Assembly (NCBI GenBank): GCA_900766825.1
Contig: CAAFWU010000071.1
Coordinates: 1 to 14,638, forward strand
Direction: 5' to 3'
DNA length: 14,638 nucleotides
From: Bacteroidales bacterium
Lineage (GTDB): Bacteria; Bacteroidota; Bacteroidia; Bacteroidales; Marinilabiliaceae
Under the pieces are notes generated by a model. That model was not told where the DNA came from. It searched no databases and saw only the letters and a list, made by a program, of their open reading frames with translations. Position 1 is the first letter of the stretch. Each line of letters starts with the position of its first letter. This document shows positions 1-7,370 of the stretch, piece by piece. The translations under genes were made by a program, and so were the position numbers.

Positions 1-710
1 ATCTTTTATTTGTTGTGAGATTTGTTCTCGTTTGCCTCTTCACACTCATTTTCTCCCACATAAGCAGTGGCTTCTGTGGCGAGAGGGCTATGTGTGTGTT
101 GAACATATGCAAACAGAGCCCTGTGGCTTGGGTTGTGACTAATGTTTGTGATGCTTGTGATGCTTATGATGTTGATGCCAGCGACATAAGTGGTGTTTGT
201 GATGCAGCAGCCAATAGTGGCAATATCAGCGTTGCGCATTCAGCAGACAGCAATGTCCAGACCGCGTTTTGCGCCTCACATCGTCAGGCAACGGCAGTCT
301 CCAATCAAGTGTTGCATGCCCCTTTGGCTGCGCGTCCGTTTCATACTAAGCGCAACACCTCTCATTCATCATCGTCTTTTGCTCAAACTTTAGCAAATCA
401 TTTGGGATCTACTGTCATCTTTACACGCTTTGGACTTCTTGATCCCATTCGCATTCGTTTTGCCAATCATGGCCTCTTGAGCCTCATCAGAGTGCTCCGT
501 ATTTGATTTTCTTTCATTCTCTTACTCCACATTCTCTATCTTTTGTCCCATTTTCTTTGCCATGCACCCATTTTGCTTGCGGTGTAGGGCAAGCGGTAGC
601 TGTGTTCTCTTAAGTCATAGGGGAGATGCTATCCTTTTGTCTGCAATTTCTGTGTTATGCAGCAAGTTCTAATTTTTCTTTCAATCAAACTTAAACAGAT
701 TTCATCTGCA
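1..710. other. Region without a convincing gene; upstream of the two-helix membrane protein
   Basis: A plus-strand frame is open from the window edge to a TGA at 504-506, and a short minus-strand frame covers 6-239. The plus-strand translation is rich in His, Ser and Cys, contains a stretch that only reflects a short tandem repeat, and shows no recognisable domain. Its only early start is GTG at 15, right after a T-rich edge. The interval 507-710 has no open frame of note. It should contain the promoter of the gene at 711, but no clean TAnnTTTG box was found. This could be decayed coding sequence. Confidence 0.4.
146..179 (+). repeat. Short 9-bp tandem repeat (TTGTGATGC-like)
   Basis: The unit TTGTGATGC occurs at 146-154 and again exactly at 155-163. 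It is followed by a degenerate unit TTATGATGT (164-172) and a partial one. A related TTTGTGATGC recurs just downstream near 197. The array is too short and irregular for CRISPR and is most likely replication slippage in non-coding or decayed DNA. Confidence 0.45.
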
Positions 711-1226
711 ATGAACTCATCATATTCTCTACTCTATAATCATGTGGGCGATGTGCCCGATTATCTGCTCGAAGAGCGTTTCTGCGAGCGCACCAATGTT
801 AGCCGCCGTCTGCTGGGGCTGGCACTGCTCTTTGTTGGTTCCGCACTTTTTGTGCTCTCTCTGCTCGAGTACTTCGGCAACGACACCTTTTGCTACCTTG
901 TGCTCTTCGCTGGTCTCTCCATGGCTGTCTTTGGGTGTGTCTATGCCATGTTCGGCTCCTCGGTGCTGGTCGATGTATCCACAGGTCAGCGTGTTCTGAG
1001 CCGTGTGCTCTATTTCCCAGCGGATCAAAAGCAGCGTCTCTTGTCGGACATCAACAACAACAATTGGACCGACCTTTCGCAAGGAGCCTCCTCTGCAACC
1101 ACTCTGCCTCTCTGTCTACATCTTTGGTACACAGCGGATAACTCCTTTGCCTCGGCTCTGCTCATGGAGTATGTGCCCTACGACTATGTGCCCATAACAC
1201 AGCTGAAAGTCATGTCTGTTAAGTAG
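711..1226 (+). CDS. Small two-helix membrane protein, function unknown
   Basis: I do not recognise the family. The frame is open from 657, but the ATG at 711 (protein starts MNSSYSLLYNH, 171 aa) is preferred because the 18 extra residues look like read-through of an AT-rich leader. Two adjacent hydrophobic segments lie at about residues 33-52 and 60-82, separated by a short polar loop (EYFGNDTF). A soluble domain of about 85 residues follows, with a VDVSTGQRVLSR strand, a YFPADQ segment and an NNNNW turn. This resembles small Bacteroidetes inner-membrane proteins with a cytoplasmic C-terminal domain. Codon use (CTC, GTG, GCC) matches the core genes here. The gene stands alone on this strand and ends at a strong hairpin shared with the converging porin gene. 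There are no catalytic motifs. Confidence 0.7.
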   Translation: MNSSYSLLYNHVGDVPDYLLEERFCERTNVSRRLLGLALLFVGSALFVLSLLEYFGNDTFCYLVLFAGLSMAVFGCVYAMFGSSVLVDVSTGQRVLSRVLYFPADQKQRLLSDINNNNWTDLSQGASSATTLPLCLHLWYTADNSFASALLMEYVPYDYVPITQLKVMSVK

Positions 1227-1268
1227 TTTCTAATCCTCAATCCAACCTCCATTTTCTTGAAAATCAGG

Positions 1269-1320
1269 GGCGACCAAGAAGCAAATTCACATCTGCTCTT
1301 GGTCGCCTCGTTCTCTTGTT
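1269..1320. terminator. Bidirectional hairpin terminator between converging genes
   Basis: The left arm GGCGACCAAGA (1269-1279) is complementary to TCTTGGTCGCC (1296-1306). Three more pairs (GCA with TGC) extend the stem past one bulged base. The loop is about 10 nt. On the plus strand a T-rich tract (TTCTCTTGTTTGTT) follows. On the minus strand the sequence after the stem is CCTGATTTTC. It lies between two convergent genes ending at 1226 and 1368 and probably stops both transcripts. Confidence 0.8.
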
Positions 1321-1367
1321 TGTTATTATGTCTCAGTGCGTAGTTTATTGCTATATCGCACTCATTC

Positions 1368-2513
1368 TCAGAATCTAACCATTAGTTCCACAACCAGTTT
1401 CGATTGCTCAGACACGGCTGGAGTTACGTTGGCTTTGTAGAAGTAGTGCTCGTAGTTAAGTCGGATGTCGGCGCGGAATGGGGCACCAAAACTGAATGTT
1501 GCACCACCTGTTATGCGGTTGCGCTGCGGGTCGTTGGTGGTTAGGGCATCGTTGACACCGTCGCCATCTGTGTCCACAGATGCTGTGCCATTGCTGTGGT
1601 TGCTCATGAAGTCCCATCGAACCAAATAGGAAATTTTTTGGAACATGCGTCGCACGGGCTGGTTGTAGCATGCAAAGATGTCGAACGTGTTTACTCCATC
1701 GTACGAGTCGTGGTCGTAGTTTTTACGCAAATATTCGGCTTCGGCTTGCCAGCGGCTGTTGTCAAATGTAACGCCAGCACCAAACATCCTTATGTCTTCG
1801 GGGCCTGGGTGAGTCTTCTGATAGCTTGCGGTAGCAGTCAGAGACTTGCCCATCTTCACCTTGGCTTTGGCCGAACAATTGAAGTCATCGGTCCAAAAAT
1901 TCTTCTGATTGGTAAGACCCGAACCATTGAATATGCCACCCTCTAAGGTCAGTGGTGCTCCAAAGGGTTTGTCCCATTTAATGGCAGTGCCAACGTCGCG
2001 TACGTTGCCCACCTGCTTGGCCAAGAACGAACGGTTGGCAAAGAACTGCTCGTGGGGCGAACGGTGGGCATCGATGGTGAAGGGTACGCGCATCTGACCT
2101 ATGGTGACCGAGACGCCGCTTCGCTTGCCTGTCACACGACCGTAGGCATCCAACATCTTCATCGAGCCCTCATCACATAGGTCTATCTCGGCCTTGTAAG
2201 TGACCATTGGGGTTATGTTGCCCGATAGGCTAAAACGTGCGTTGCGAACCTCGAAACGTGCGGCATCGGCATCGGGTTGCCACTCGAATTTGCCTCGCAC
2301 GGTGCCGTGGACGTTAACAGTGAAGTTGCTTCCAAGGCTCATGCCGATGTTGGCTCCTTTATTGCCTTCACTGCTTGGCGTGACGCTGGTTTGGGAGGTC
2401 TCTGCGGTTCGGCTATTGCTGTTGGAGATTGCTGTGCTGTCGGAAGCAATCTCTTGTGCTTCCGACAAGGCTGCGCAACTCAGCAGCAGAGCACTCATCA
2501 TTAGGTTTCTCAT
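1368..2513 (-). CDS. Outer-membrane porin, OprO/OprP (phosphate-selective) type
   Basis: Predicted 16- to 18-strand outer-membrane porin of the phosphate-selective porin O/P family, here 381 aa. An in-frame ATG exists at 2561, but the ATG at 2513 is chosen because it directly gives a signal peptide (MRNLMMSALLLSCAALSEAQ) and is preceded by AGAAAAG. After a Ser/Thr-rich linker come alternating amphipathic strands with family-like features: an early VRGKFEW strand, ARFEVRNARFSLSG, a YKAEIDL strand, a GQMRVPF segment, and a terminal aromatic (VELMVRF) as outer-membrane insertion requires. A loop near residues 314-322 reads DTDGDGVND, like a calcium-binding thrombospondin type-3 repeat. It is the last gene of the ppk1-ppx operon, 66 bp after ppx with no terminator between, which supports a phosphate role. 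The exact substrate is inferred, since family members can also take other anions. Confidence 0.85.
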   Translation of the reverse strand: MRNLMMSALLLSCAALSEAQEIASDSTAISNSNSRTAETSQTSVTPSSEGNKGANIGMSLGSNFTVNVHGTVRGKFEWQPDADAARFEVRNARFSLSGNITPMVTYKAEIDLCDEGSMKMLDAYGRVTGKRSGVSVTIGQMRVPFTIDAHRSPHEQFFANRSFLAKQVGNVRDVGTAIKWDKPFGAPLTLEGGIFNGSGLTNQKNFWTDDFNCSAKAKVKMGKSLTATASYQKTHPGPEDIRMFGAGVTFDNSRWQAEAEYLRKNYDHDSYDGVNTFDIFACYNQPVRRMFQKISYLVRWDFMSNHSNGTASVDTDGDGVNDALTTNDPQRNRITGGATFSFGAPFRADIRLNYEHYFYKANVTPAVSEQSKLVVELMVRF

Positions 2514-2579
2514 CTTTTCTTGTCTATTGTTTGCTTCTGTTGTTGTCTTTTGCTCGATCAAAGCCCAGTTTGGTTTCTT

Positions 2580-3632
2580 TTATTTCGAGTATTTGTCCAT
2601 GAGACCCTTCACAATGCCGTCTACCAAACCTACGCGGGGCACCATTATGGTGTCTATGTTGCATTTGTCGGCCACGGTGCAGAATATTTTTAGGGCGTTG
2701 GCAATAACTTCGGCTCGGCTTTGGTTCAGGTAGAGCTGCTCCATACGCTCGGTAACACTCATTTTTCGCGTTTGGTCGTATAGTTGCTTGAGTTCTTTGG
2801 CCTTAATGGGCTCTCGACGTTTCTTTTCCAGCATCTTGTGTGCTTTGTTTATGTTGCCGCCCGACCCAATTATGGCCTCTGGTTTCCATTCGTTGCGTAC
2901 GGCTTTGAGCCAAGAGCTGAATTCGTTCCAATCATCTTCCAATACGGCATCGGCCAGCATGCGCACTGTGCCCAGACGGAACGATCGCTCCAGTGTCTTG
3001 GCACCGTGGGCATAGACCACCACCTCGGTGCTGCCACCGCCCACGTCAACGTAGACGTAGTTTTTCTTGGGGTCTAAAACCTCTTTCAGACCGCCAGCGG
3101 CATAAATGGTGTCGGCCTCCTCTTCGCCGCTAATTATCTCGATGTTCAGACCGCTCACCCTCTTTATGTTGTCCACAACATCGGTTCCGTTCTGGGCTTC
3201 GCGCATGGCACTGGTGGCGCAAGCGCGGCAGTCTCTAACTCCGTAGGCTCGCATTAGGGCTGCAAAAGCTTGCATGGCATCGCTCAAGGCCTCAACCTTG
3301 GTGCTGCTTATGTGACCGCGCATAAACACGTCGTCGCCCAAACGTATGGGCACTCGGATAAAGGCGGCCTTTTTGTACTCGGTGCGCTTGTCGGCGTAGG
3401 TCTCTACATAGCTTATTAGCAGCCGTATGGCATTGGACCCTATGTCTATGGCTCCAAAGGTCTCGCGTGTAACGTTTATTACTTCGGGCACCTCGGGCTC
3501 TGATGTCTCTTTGCTCTCTTTGTTTTTCTTGCTCTCCTTGCTCTCTTCATTTCCTAAGCCTTCGGTCTTCTTGCTGTTTTTCTCGGCAGCCTTTTTGCCC
3601 TCTTTTTTCTTTTCTTTCTTTTCGCTTTTCAT
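2580..3632 (-). CDS. ppx: Ppx/GppA-family exopolyphosphatase with Lys/Glu/Ser-rich N-terminal tail
   Basis: Exopolyphosphatase (or guanosine pentaphosphatase) of the ASKHA actin-like ATPase fold, expected to release orthophosphate from polyphosphate chain ends in the cytoplasm. Motifs seen: the first phosphate-binding loop AIDIGSNAIRLLI at residues 61-73, CATSAMREAQN, the EEEAD catalytic segment followed by TIYAAGG, the second phosphate loop VDVGGGSTEV, GSGGNI, and the C-terminal PRVGLVDGI. At 350 aa it matches the short two-domain Ppx form without the HD-type extension of E. coli Ppx. Residues 1-50 are an added tail, almost entirely Lys, Glu and Ser. The only possible later start before the core is a GTG at residue 47 without a good ribosome binding site, so the tail is probably real. 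It lies 11 bp after ppk1 and is co-transcribed. Distinguishing Ppx from GppA rests on the ppk1 neighbour. Confidence 0.92.
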   Translation of the reverse strand: MKSEKKEKKKEGKKAAEKNSKKTEGLGNEESKESKKNKESKETSEPEVPEVINVTRETFGAIDIGSNAIRLLISYVETYADKRTEYKKAAFIRVPIRLGDDVFMRGHISSTKVEALSDAMQAFAALMRAYGVRDCRACATSAMREAQNGTDVVDNIKRVSGLNIEIISGEEEADTIYAAGGLKEVLDPKKNYVYVDVGGGSTEVVVYAHGAKTLERSFRLGTVRMLADAVLEDDWNEFSSWLKAVRNEWKPEAIIGSGGNINKAHKMLEKKRREPIKAKELKQLYDQTRKMSVTERMEQLYLNQSRAEVIANALKIFCTVADKCNIDTIMVPRVGLVDGIVKGLMDKYSK

Positions 3633-3643
3633 GTTGCTCTTCT

Positions 3644-5800
3644 TTAATTATTATCGCTCTTTTCGCTGTTTTTGCTGTTTTCCAAGGCTTTGTCGGATAG
3701 GGCTTTATAGTAGTCGTAGAGGGCTGTCTGACTTCTCAAGGGGGTGTTGGACCCAGTCATGTTGGCATAGGTGTTGTCGGTCTGATGGCTCAAGTTGCGG
3801 GCCTTGACGTTGTCTGACCATTGGCACTCGAATACCTTGCGGACCAACTTCTTTATGCCTTCGTCCAGTATGGGGGTGCAGACCTCCACACGGCGGTCCA
3901 AATTGCGTGGCATCCAGTCGGCCGAGCCAATATATGTGTCGTCCTTGCCTTCGTTGCAGAATATGAAGAGGCGCGCATGTTCCAAATATTTGTCCACAAT
4001 GGAGATGGCTCGGATGTTGTCGCTCATGCCACGCTCCTCGGGCTTCAAGCAGCAGGCACCGCGTACTACCAGACGAATCTCTACGCCTGCTTCGGCTGCT
4101 CGATAGAGACGCTCTATAATGCGTTCGTCGGTGAGTGAGTTGCATTTTGCCAATATATAGGCTGGTTTGCCTTTGCGGGCATGTCGCTCCTCGCGCTCAA
4201 TCATTTCGCTGAAAGCATCGCGCATATAGTATGGCGATACCAGCAAGTGTTTGTATTTAAAACGCTTGTGGCTGTTGGTTAGGAACTCGAATACGCTGCG
4301 GACATCGTCCACAATGCCGCGGTGGCTGGTTAGCAAACCAAAGTCGCCATAGATGCGGGCTGTGCTTTCGTTGAAGTTGCCCGTGCCTATGTAGGCATAG
4401 CCTTTTAGATGACTGCCCTCGCGGCGCTCAACCAATATGATTTTGCTGTGCACCTTTAGGTCCTCGATGGCGTAGATTACCTTAACGCCTTCGCGCTGCA
4501 GTTCGTCAATACTTTCGATATTTTGTTCCTCGTCGAAGCGAGCCTTGAGCTCTACCAACACTTGAACACGCTTGCCGTTTTTGGCTGCGTTGATGAGGGC
4601 GTTGATTATTTTGCTATGCTCTGCTGTTCGATAGAGGGTAATGCTGATGCTCTCAACTTGTGGGTCGATGGCGGCCTCGCGTAGGAAGTCGATGACGTGC
4701 TGAAATGAATGGTAGGGGAAGTTGAGAAATATGTCGTTGCGCTGAACCACATTGATGATGCTCTGGAATGGCTTGATGAGGCAATGCTTCAAAGGGTCGG
4801 GCGACGAAGTGAGTAAGTCGGGGCGCACCTTTGGAAACTTCATTAGGTCTTTCATCAAGTGGTATCGTCCGCCAGGCTTAAGCATCGAATTGTCCACCTT
4901 TAGTTTTTGAGCCAAGAGGGTTAGCAGGTCTTCGGGCATGGCACTGTCGTATATTAGGCGGATGGGGCTGCCGTAGCGTCGGCTCTCAACACCCTCGGCA
5001 ATGCGTTCGAAGAGACTCTTGGACACGTCGTCGTCAATAGACAACTCGGCATCGCGCATAAGTTTGAAGGTGTGGGCACTGATGTTGTCGTAGTTGAACA
5101 TGAAGAAGATTTCGTCAATCATCAGACGGATAATATCTTCGATGAAAATGACGTCTTTGCGACCTGCGGCCGAAGGAAGCACCACAAAGCGTGGGCAAGC
5201 CGAACTAACTGGGATGCGGATTATTGCATAGCGCACTTGCCCGTCGGCATGGCGTGTTCCTTTGGGTTCTTTGCCGTTGCCTGCGCTCTCTTTGTTTTCT
5301 TTGACGTTCTGGCTCATCTTGACGCCCAAATAGGCGTTGCCATCGGGCAAGAAGGGCATCTTGCCGCCCTTGCGCAACATCAGTGGAACCAGACGCTGAG
5401 CTATGACTTGAGCAAAGTATTCGCGGCAGAAATTGCGCTGCTCGGTGTTCAGTTCCTTTTCGTTGACCACGTATATGCCCTCTTTTTCCATCTCGGCCAA
5501 TATGTTGGCATAGGTGGTCTCGAAGGTTCGTTGCGTCTCGTCGGCTTTGGCGTTGGCGGCATCGAGCAAGTCCTGTGGTCCGTAGCCCCCCAAGAGCTTC
5601 TGTTGGCGCTCTTTTCGTGTGCGGCATAGGCGCATGAGGTTGGCAATGCGCACCTTAGTGAACTCGTCCATGTTGTTGGAATATATGCCCAAAAACTGAA
5701 GACGAGACATCAGGGGCACGCTCTTGTCTTGAGCTTCCTGAAGAACGCGTTCGTTGAACGAAAGCCAACTAAGCTCGCGATTGTTATAGCTGTAATCCAT
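3644..5800 (-). CDS. ppk1: Polyphosphate kinase 1
   Basis: Makes inorganic polyphosphate by reversible transfer of the ATP gamma-phosphate through a phosphohistidine. At 718 aa it is slightly longer than E. coli Ppk (about 688 aa). The N-terminal domain begins with the diagnostic NRELSWLSFNERVLQEA (residues 7-23), then FLGIYSNNMDEF. The C1 domain has LYRTAEHSKIINAL, ELKARFDEE and the catalytic DLKVHSKIILV, where His451 is the expected phosphorylated residue, followed by YIGTGNFNESTARIYGD. The C2 domain has VRGACCL and YLEHARLFIF with the second conserved His608, then GSADWMPRNLDRRVEV. A Lys/Glu-rich insertion sits at about residues 165-188, and the C-terminus is Ser/Lys/Asn-rich. It is the first gene of the ppk1-ppx-porin operon, so its promoter should lie in 5801-6000. 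No confident box was found there; GATTTTTG is one mismatch from the -7 consensus. Confidence 0.97.
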   Translation of the reverse strand: MDYSYNNRELSWLSFNERVLQEAQDKSVPLMSRLQFLGIYSNNMDEFTKVRIANLMRLCRTRKERQQKLLGGYGPQDLLDAANAKADETQRTFETTYANILAEMEKEGIYVVNEKELNTEQRNFCREYFAQVIAQRLVPLMLRKGGKMPFLPDGNAYLGVKMSQNVKENKESAGNGKEPKGTRHADGQVRYAIIRIPVSSACPRFVVLPSAAGRKDVIFIEDIIRLMIDEIFFMFNYDNISAHTFKLMRDAELSIDDDVSKSLFERIAEGVESRRYGSPIRLIYDSAMPEDLLTLLAQKLKVDNSMLKPGGRYHLMKDLMKFPKVRPDLLTSSPDPLKHCLIKPFQSIINVVQRNDIFLNFPYHSFQHVIDFLREAAIDPQVESISITLYRTAEHSKIINALINAAKNGKRVQVLVELKARFDEEQNIESIDELQREGVKVIYAIEDLKVHSKIILVERREGSHLKGYAYIGTGNFNESTARIYGDFGLLTSHRGIVDDVRSVFEFLTNSHKRFKYKHLLVSPYYMRDAFSEMIEREERHARKGKPAYILAKCNSLTDERIIERLYRAAEAGVEIRLVVRGACCLKPEERGMSDNIRAISIVDKYLEHARLFIFCNEGKDDTYIGSADWMPRNLDRRVEVCTPILDEGIKKLVRKVFECQWSDNVKARNLSHQTDNTYANMTGSNTPLRSQTALYDYYKALSDKALENSKNSEKSDNN

Positions 5801-6216
5801 TGGTCTGTATCTTTTGGTTATTTTGTCTGTCCATTGTCTTTTTTCAGTGTTTTTTCTGCAAACAAAAATCAGCTAATGGAGTTTCATGCCTTTGTCGCTT
5901 ATATTACAAAGTGTTTACAGTTTTTGAGTGGGGTAGGGTGATGTTGATAATTTACGATGTACTTAAAATATTTTGATTAGTTAGTTACGTATGTAGAAAT
6001 ATCATGTAAATTCGCAGTAGAAGTGATGTTGGAGTTTAATTCATGATTATCTCTTTTCTCTGAGTTAATGGGTGAGAGGTTCTCTAGTGTACTTCAATAA
6101 AAACCATATTTTTTTATCCTCCATTATGTTTAATCAAATGAAAATTAAACTTAATTTGTTTGGCTTGGGAATGTTAGGGAGTACGCATTCAATCTAATCT
6201 TTTTATTCTTTTGATT
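5801..6216. other. AT-rich intergenic region between divergent ppk1 and the orphan gene
   Basis: No convincing gene is present. The stretch should hold the promoters of the divergently transcribed ppk1 operon (minus) and of the gene at 6217 (plus). On the plus strand TTAATTTG near 6150 differs from the Bacteroidetes -7 consensus TAnnTTTG at one base. Base composition drops sharply in GC just upstream of ppk1, which marks the edge of an AT-rich accessory block. Confidence 0.5.
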
Positions 6217-7197
6217 ATGTCTAAAAAATTAACTGATAATTCAAGCATACTATATGAGAAGTTCGATTATGCTCTCGATGACGTTTTTTTAGCTCTCTCT
6301 AAGAGTTTGAAAGTTCACTATGATTATTTTAAGTGTGAGCAATTAGTTGCGATTGCGAATCCTAATCACGTATGTGTTGAAGAAAATGAGGCCTCTGAGG
6401 ATGAATATTTGAGTATGGTTGAGGCTGATATTGCTGTAATGAGGCATTATAGAAATGAAGAAGATGAAGAAGAAACAGTAGAACCTGTTGTTATCGTAGA
6501 ACTATATAATGAATTTAAAAGCTATAATAAGTCGCTGGATATTATAAGTTTTAGTTTTCAATACGCTCCCTCAGTCAAGGAGGCCTTTATGTTTGATTAT
6601 AAATACAATGAATGGACGCGTTTTCTAAGGACAAAACGTGGTATTTATAAATATAAGCACTCCTTGAGCAGCATTTTGAAGTGTGATATGAAGTTGTTAG
6701 TTGATGGGTTCGTTAGTGAAAATAGAAAGATGGTTTTTCGGGAGGATTATAGTTTTTCCTCGGACTATTGTAAAGCTATGAAATCAAAATTGGCTGATGG
6801 TCTGAAGAAATTAGTACCTTCTCCTTCTAATGTTCAGTTAGATTCGGTTTTCCGATCTGTGTTTTTTTTGTCTCAGTTTGTTACAATAGATATTACTTAT
6901 TGGCGTGATGTCGTTTGGAAAGAACGTGACATTAATCTATGTGGTGCACTTGTTGTTATTCAATTTAATAATACAATCGGAGGTTTGGATGAAGCTTGCT
7001 CAATTGTGCGTAAGGCGATGGAAAGTGATTTTGATATTCAAGAGGGTTTTGTCTATGATCTCATAGATAATGTTTGGATTCGTCTCTCGTACCCGAAGTC
7101 AAGAAGGAGCAGTAGATGTTTTATTCCTGTCAAGGAAATGACCGATTTGAGTTGTGTGTTTTCTGTAAATCTTGGCTCTTTACTCATACCATTATAG
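6217..7197 (+). CDS. Hypothetical AT-rich orphan protein, 326 aa
   Basis: I do not recognise this protein. The frame is open from a TTG at 6211, but the ATG at 6217 (MSKKLTDNSSILYEKF) is the natural start. It has no signal peptide and no membrane segment. It looks like a soluble alpha/beta protein with many aromatic residues (Tyr, Phe, Trp), an acidic run at about residues 88-95 (NEEDEEE), and two halves that each contain a VVIV- or LVVIQF-like strand. Codon use is AT-rich (TAT, GAT, AAA, TTT), very unlike ppk1 on one side and rplY on the other, which suggests horizontal transfer. It is a single gene between two core loci, in the size and style of cytoplasmic immunity or accessory proteins of Bacteroidetes, but nothing in the sequence proves such a role. 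Confidence 0.75.
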   Translation: MSKKLTDNSSILYEKFDYALDDVFLALSKSLKVHYDYFKCEQLVAIANPNHVCVEENEASEDEYLSMVEADIAVMRHYRNEEDEEETVEPVVIVELYNEFKSYNKSLDIISFSFQYAPSVKEAFMFDYKYNEWTRFLRTKRGIYKYKHSLSSILKCDMKLLVDGFVSENRKMVFREDYSFSSDYCKAMKSKLADGLKKLVPSPSNVQLDSVFRSVFFLSQFVTIDITYWRDVVWKERDINLCGALVVIQFNNTIGGLDEACSIVRKAMESDFDIQEGFVYDLIDNVWIRLSYPKSRRSSRCFIPVKEMTDLSCVFSVNLGSLLIPL

Positions 7198-7261
7198 AGT
7201 CCCCTACCTTGTCTTTTCAAAACTTTTGCAAAAGAGGTGTATATGGTTTCACAATTATTAC

Positions 7262-7269
7262 TACCTTTG
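7262..7269 (+). promoter_or_regulatory. Predicted -7 box of rplY (TACCTTTG)
   Basis: TACCTTTG matches the Bacteroidetes sigma-ABfr -7 consensus TAnnTTTG exactly and continues GCACC, as many housekeeping promoters in this group do. Transcription would start near 7275 and give a leader of about 95 nt. No good -33 TTTG is seen at the usual 19-21 nt spacing. The box lies inside an inverted repeat, CTTTGCA (7265-7271) and TGCAAAG (7284-7290), most of which falls at or before the start site, so it would act on DNA rather than RNA. Confidence 0.6.
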
Positions 7270-7299
7270 CACCCGCATTACGATGCAAAGTGTGATGGG

Positions 7300-7362
7300 A
7301 GATTAAGCTGTCATACAGTGCAAGAGATGCACCAAATACTTAATCTTGAGTAACATATTACT
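7300..7362 (+). promoter_or_regulatory. Structured leader of rplY: candidate three-helix RNA element
   Basis: Between the -7 box and the rplY ATG the RNA can form a closing helix AGATTAAG (7300-7307) with CTTAATCT (7339-7346), 8 perfect pairs. It encloses hairpin CTGT-CAT-ACAG (7308-7318) and hairpin TGCA-AGAGA-TGCA (7319-7331, extendable to GTGCA/TGCAC). A further hairpin, AGTAA-CATA-TTACT (7349-7362), ends 8 nt before the ATG. Ribosomal protein genes often carry autoregulatory leaders, and an L25 leader is known in gamma-proteobacteria. Whether this one binds L25 is inference, and the pairs are AT-rich. Confidence 0.4.
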
Positions 7363-7370
7363 TTATTAAA

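Noticed and set aside
146..205. CRISPR-like short repeats
   Set aside because: Units are 9 bp, contiguous and without spacers.
6..239. Minus-strand open frame of 77 codons
   Set aside because: Low-complexity translation antisense to the repeat; no start context or recognisable content.
15..506. Open plus-strand frame of 163 codons with a hydrophobic N-terminus
   Set aside because: It starts with GTG, has no ribosome binding site and no domain, a tandem-repeat-derived segment and an unusual His/Ser/Cys-rich composition. It is more likely decayed or non-coding; a real small secreted protein cannot be fully excluded.
657..710. N-terminal extension of the two-helix membrane protein from an upstream ATG
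   Set aside because: The 18 residues come from an AT-rich leader, and the ATG at 711 gives a normal N-terminus.
5072..5629. Long plus-strand frame antisense to ppk1
   Set aside because: Shadow of the well-supported polyphosphate kinase frame; no independent start signal or domain.
7265..7290. Inverted repeat CTTTGCA-N12-TGCAAAG as part of the rplY leader RNA
   Set aside because: The left arm overlaps the -7 box, so it would not be transcribed from the predicted start; an operator at DNA level remains possible but has no other support.
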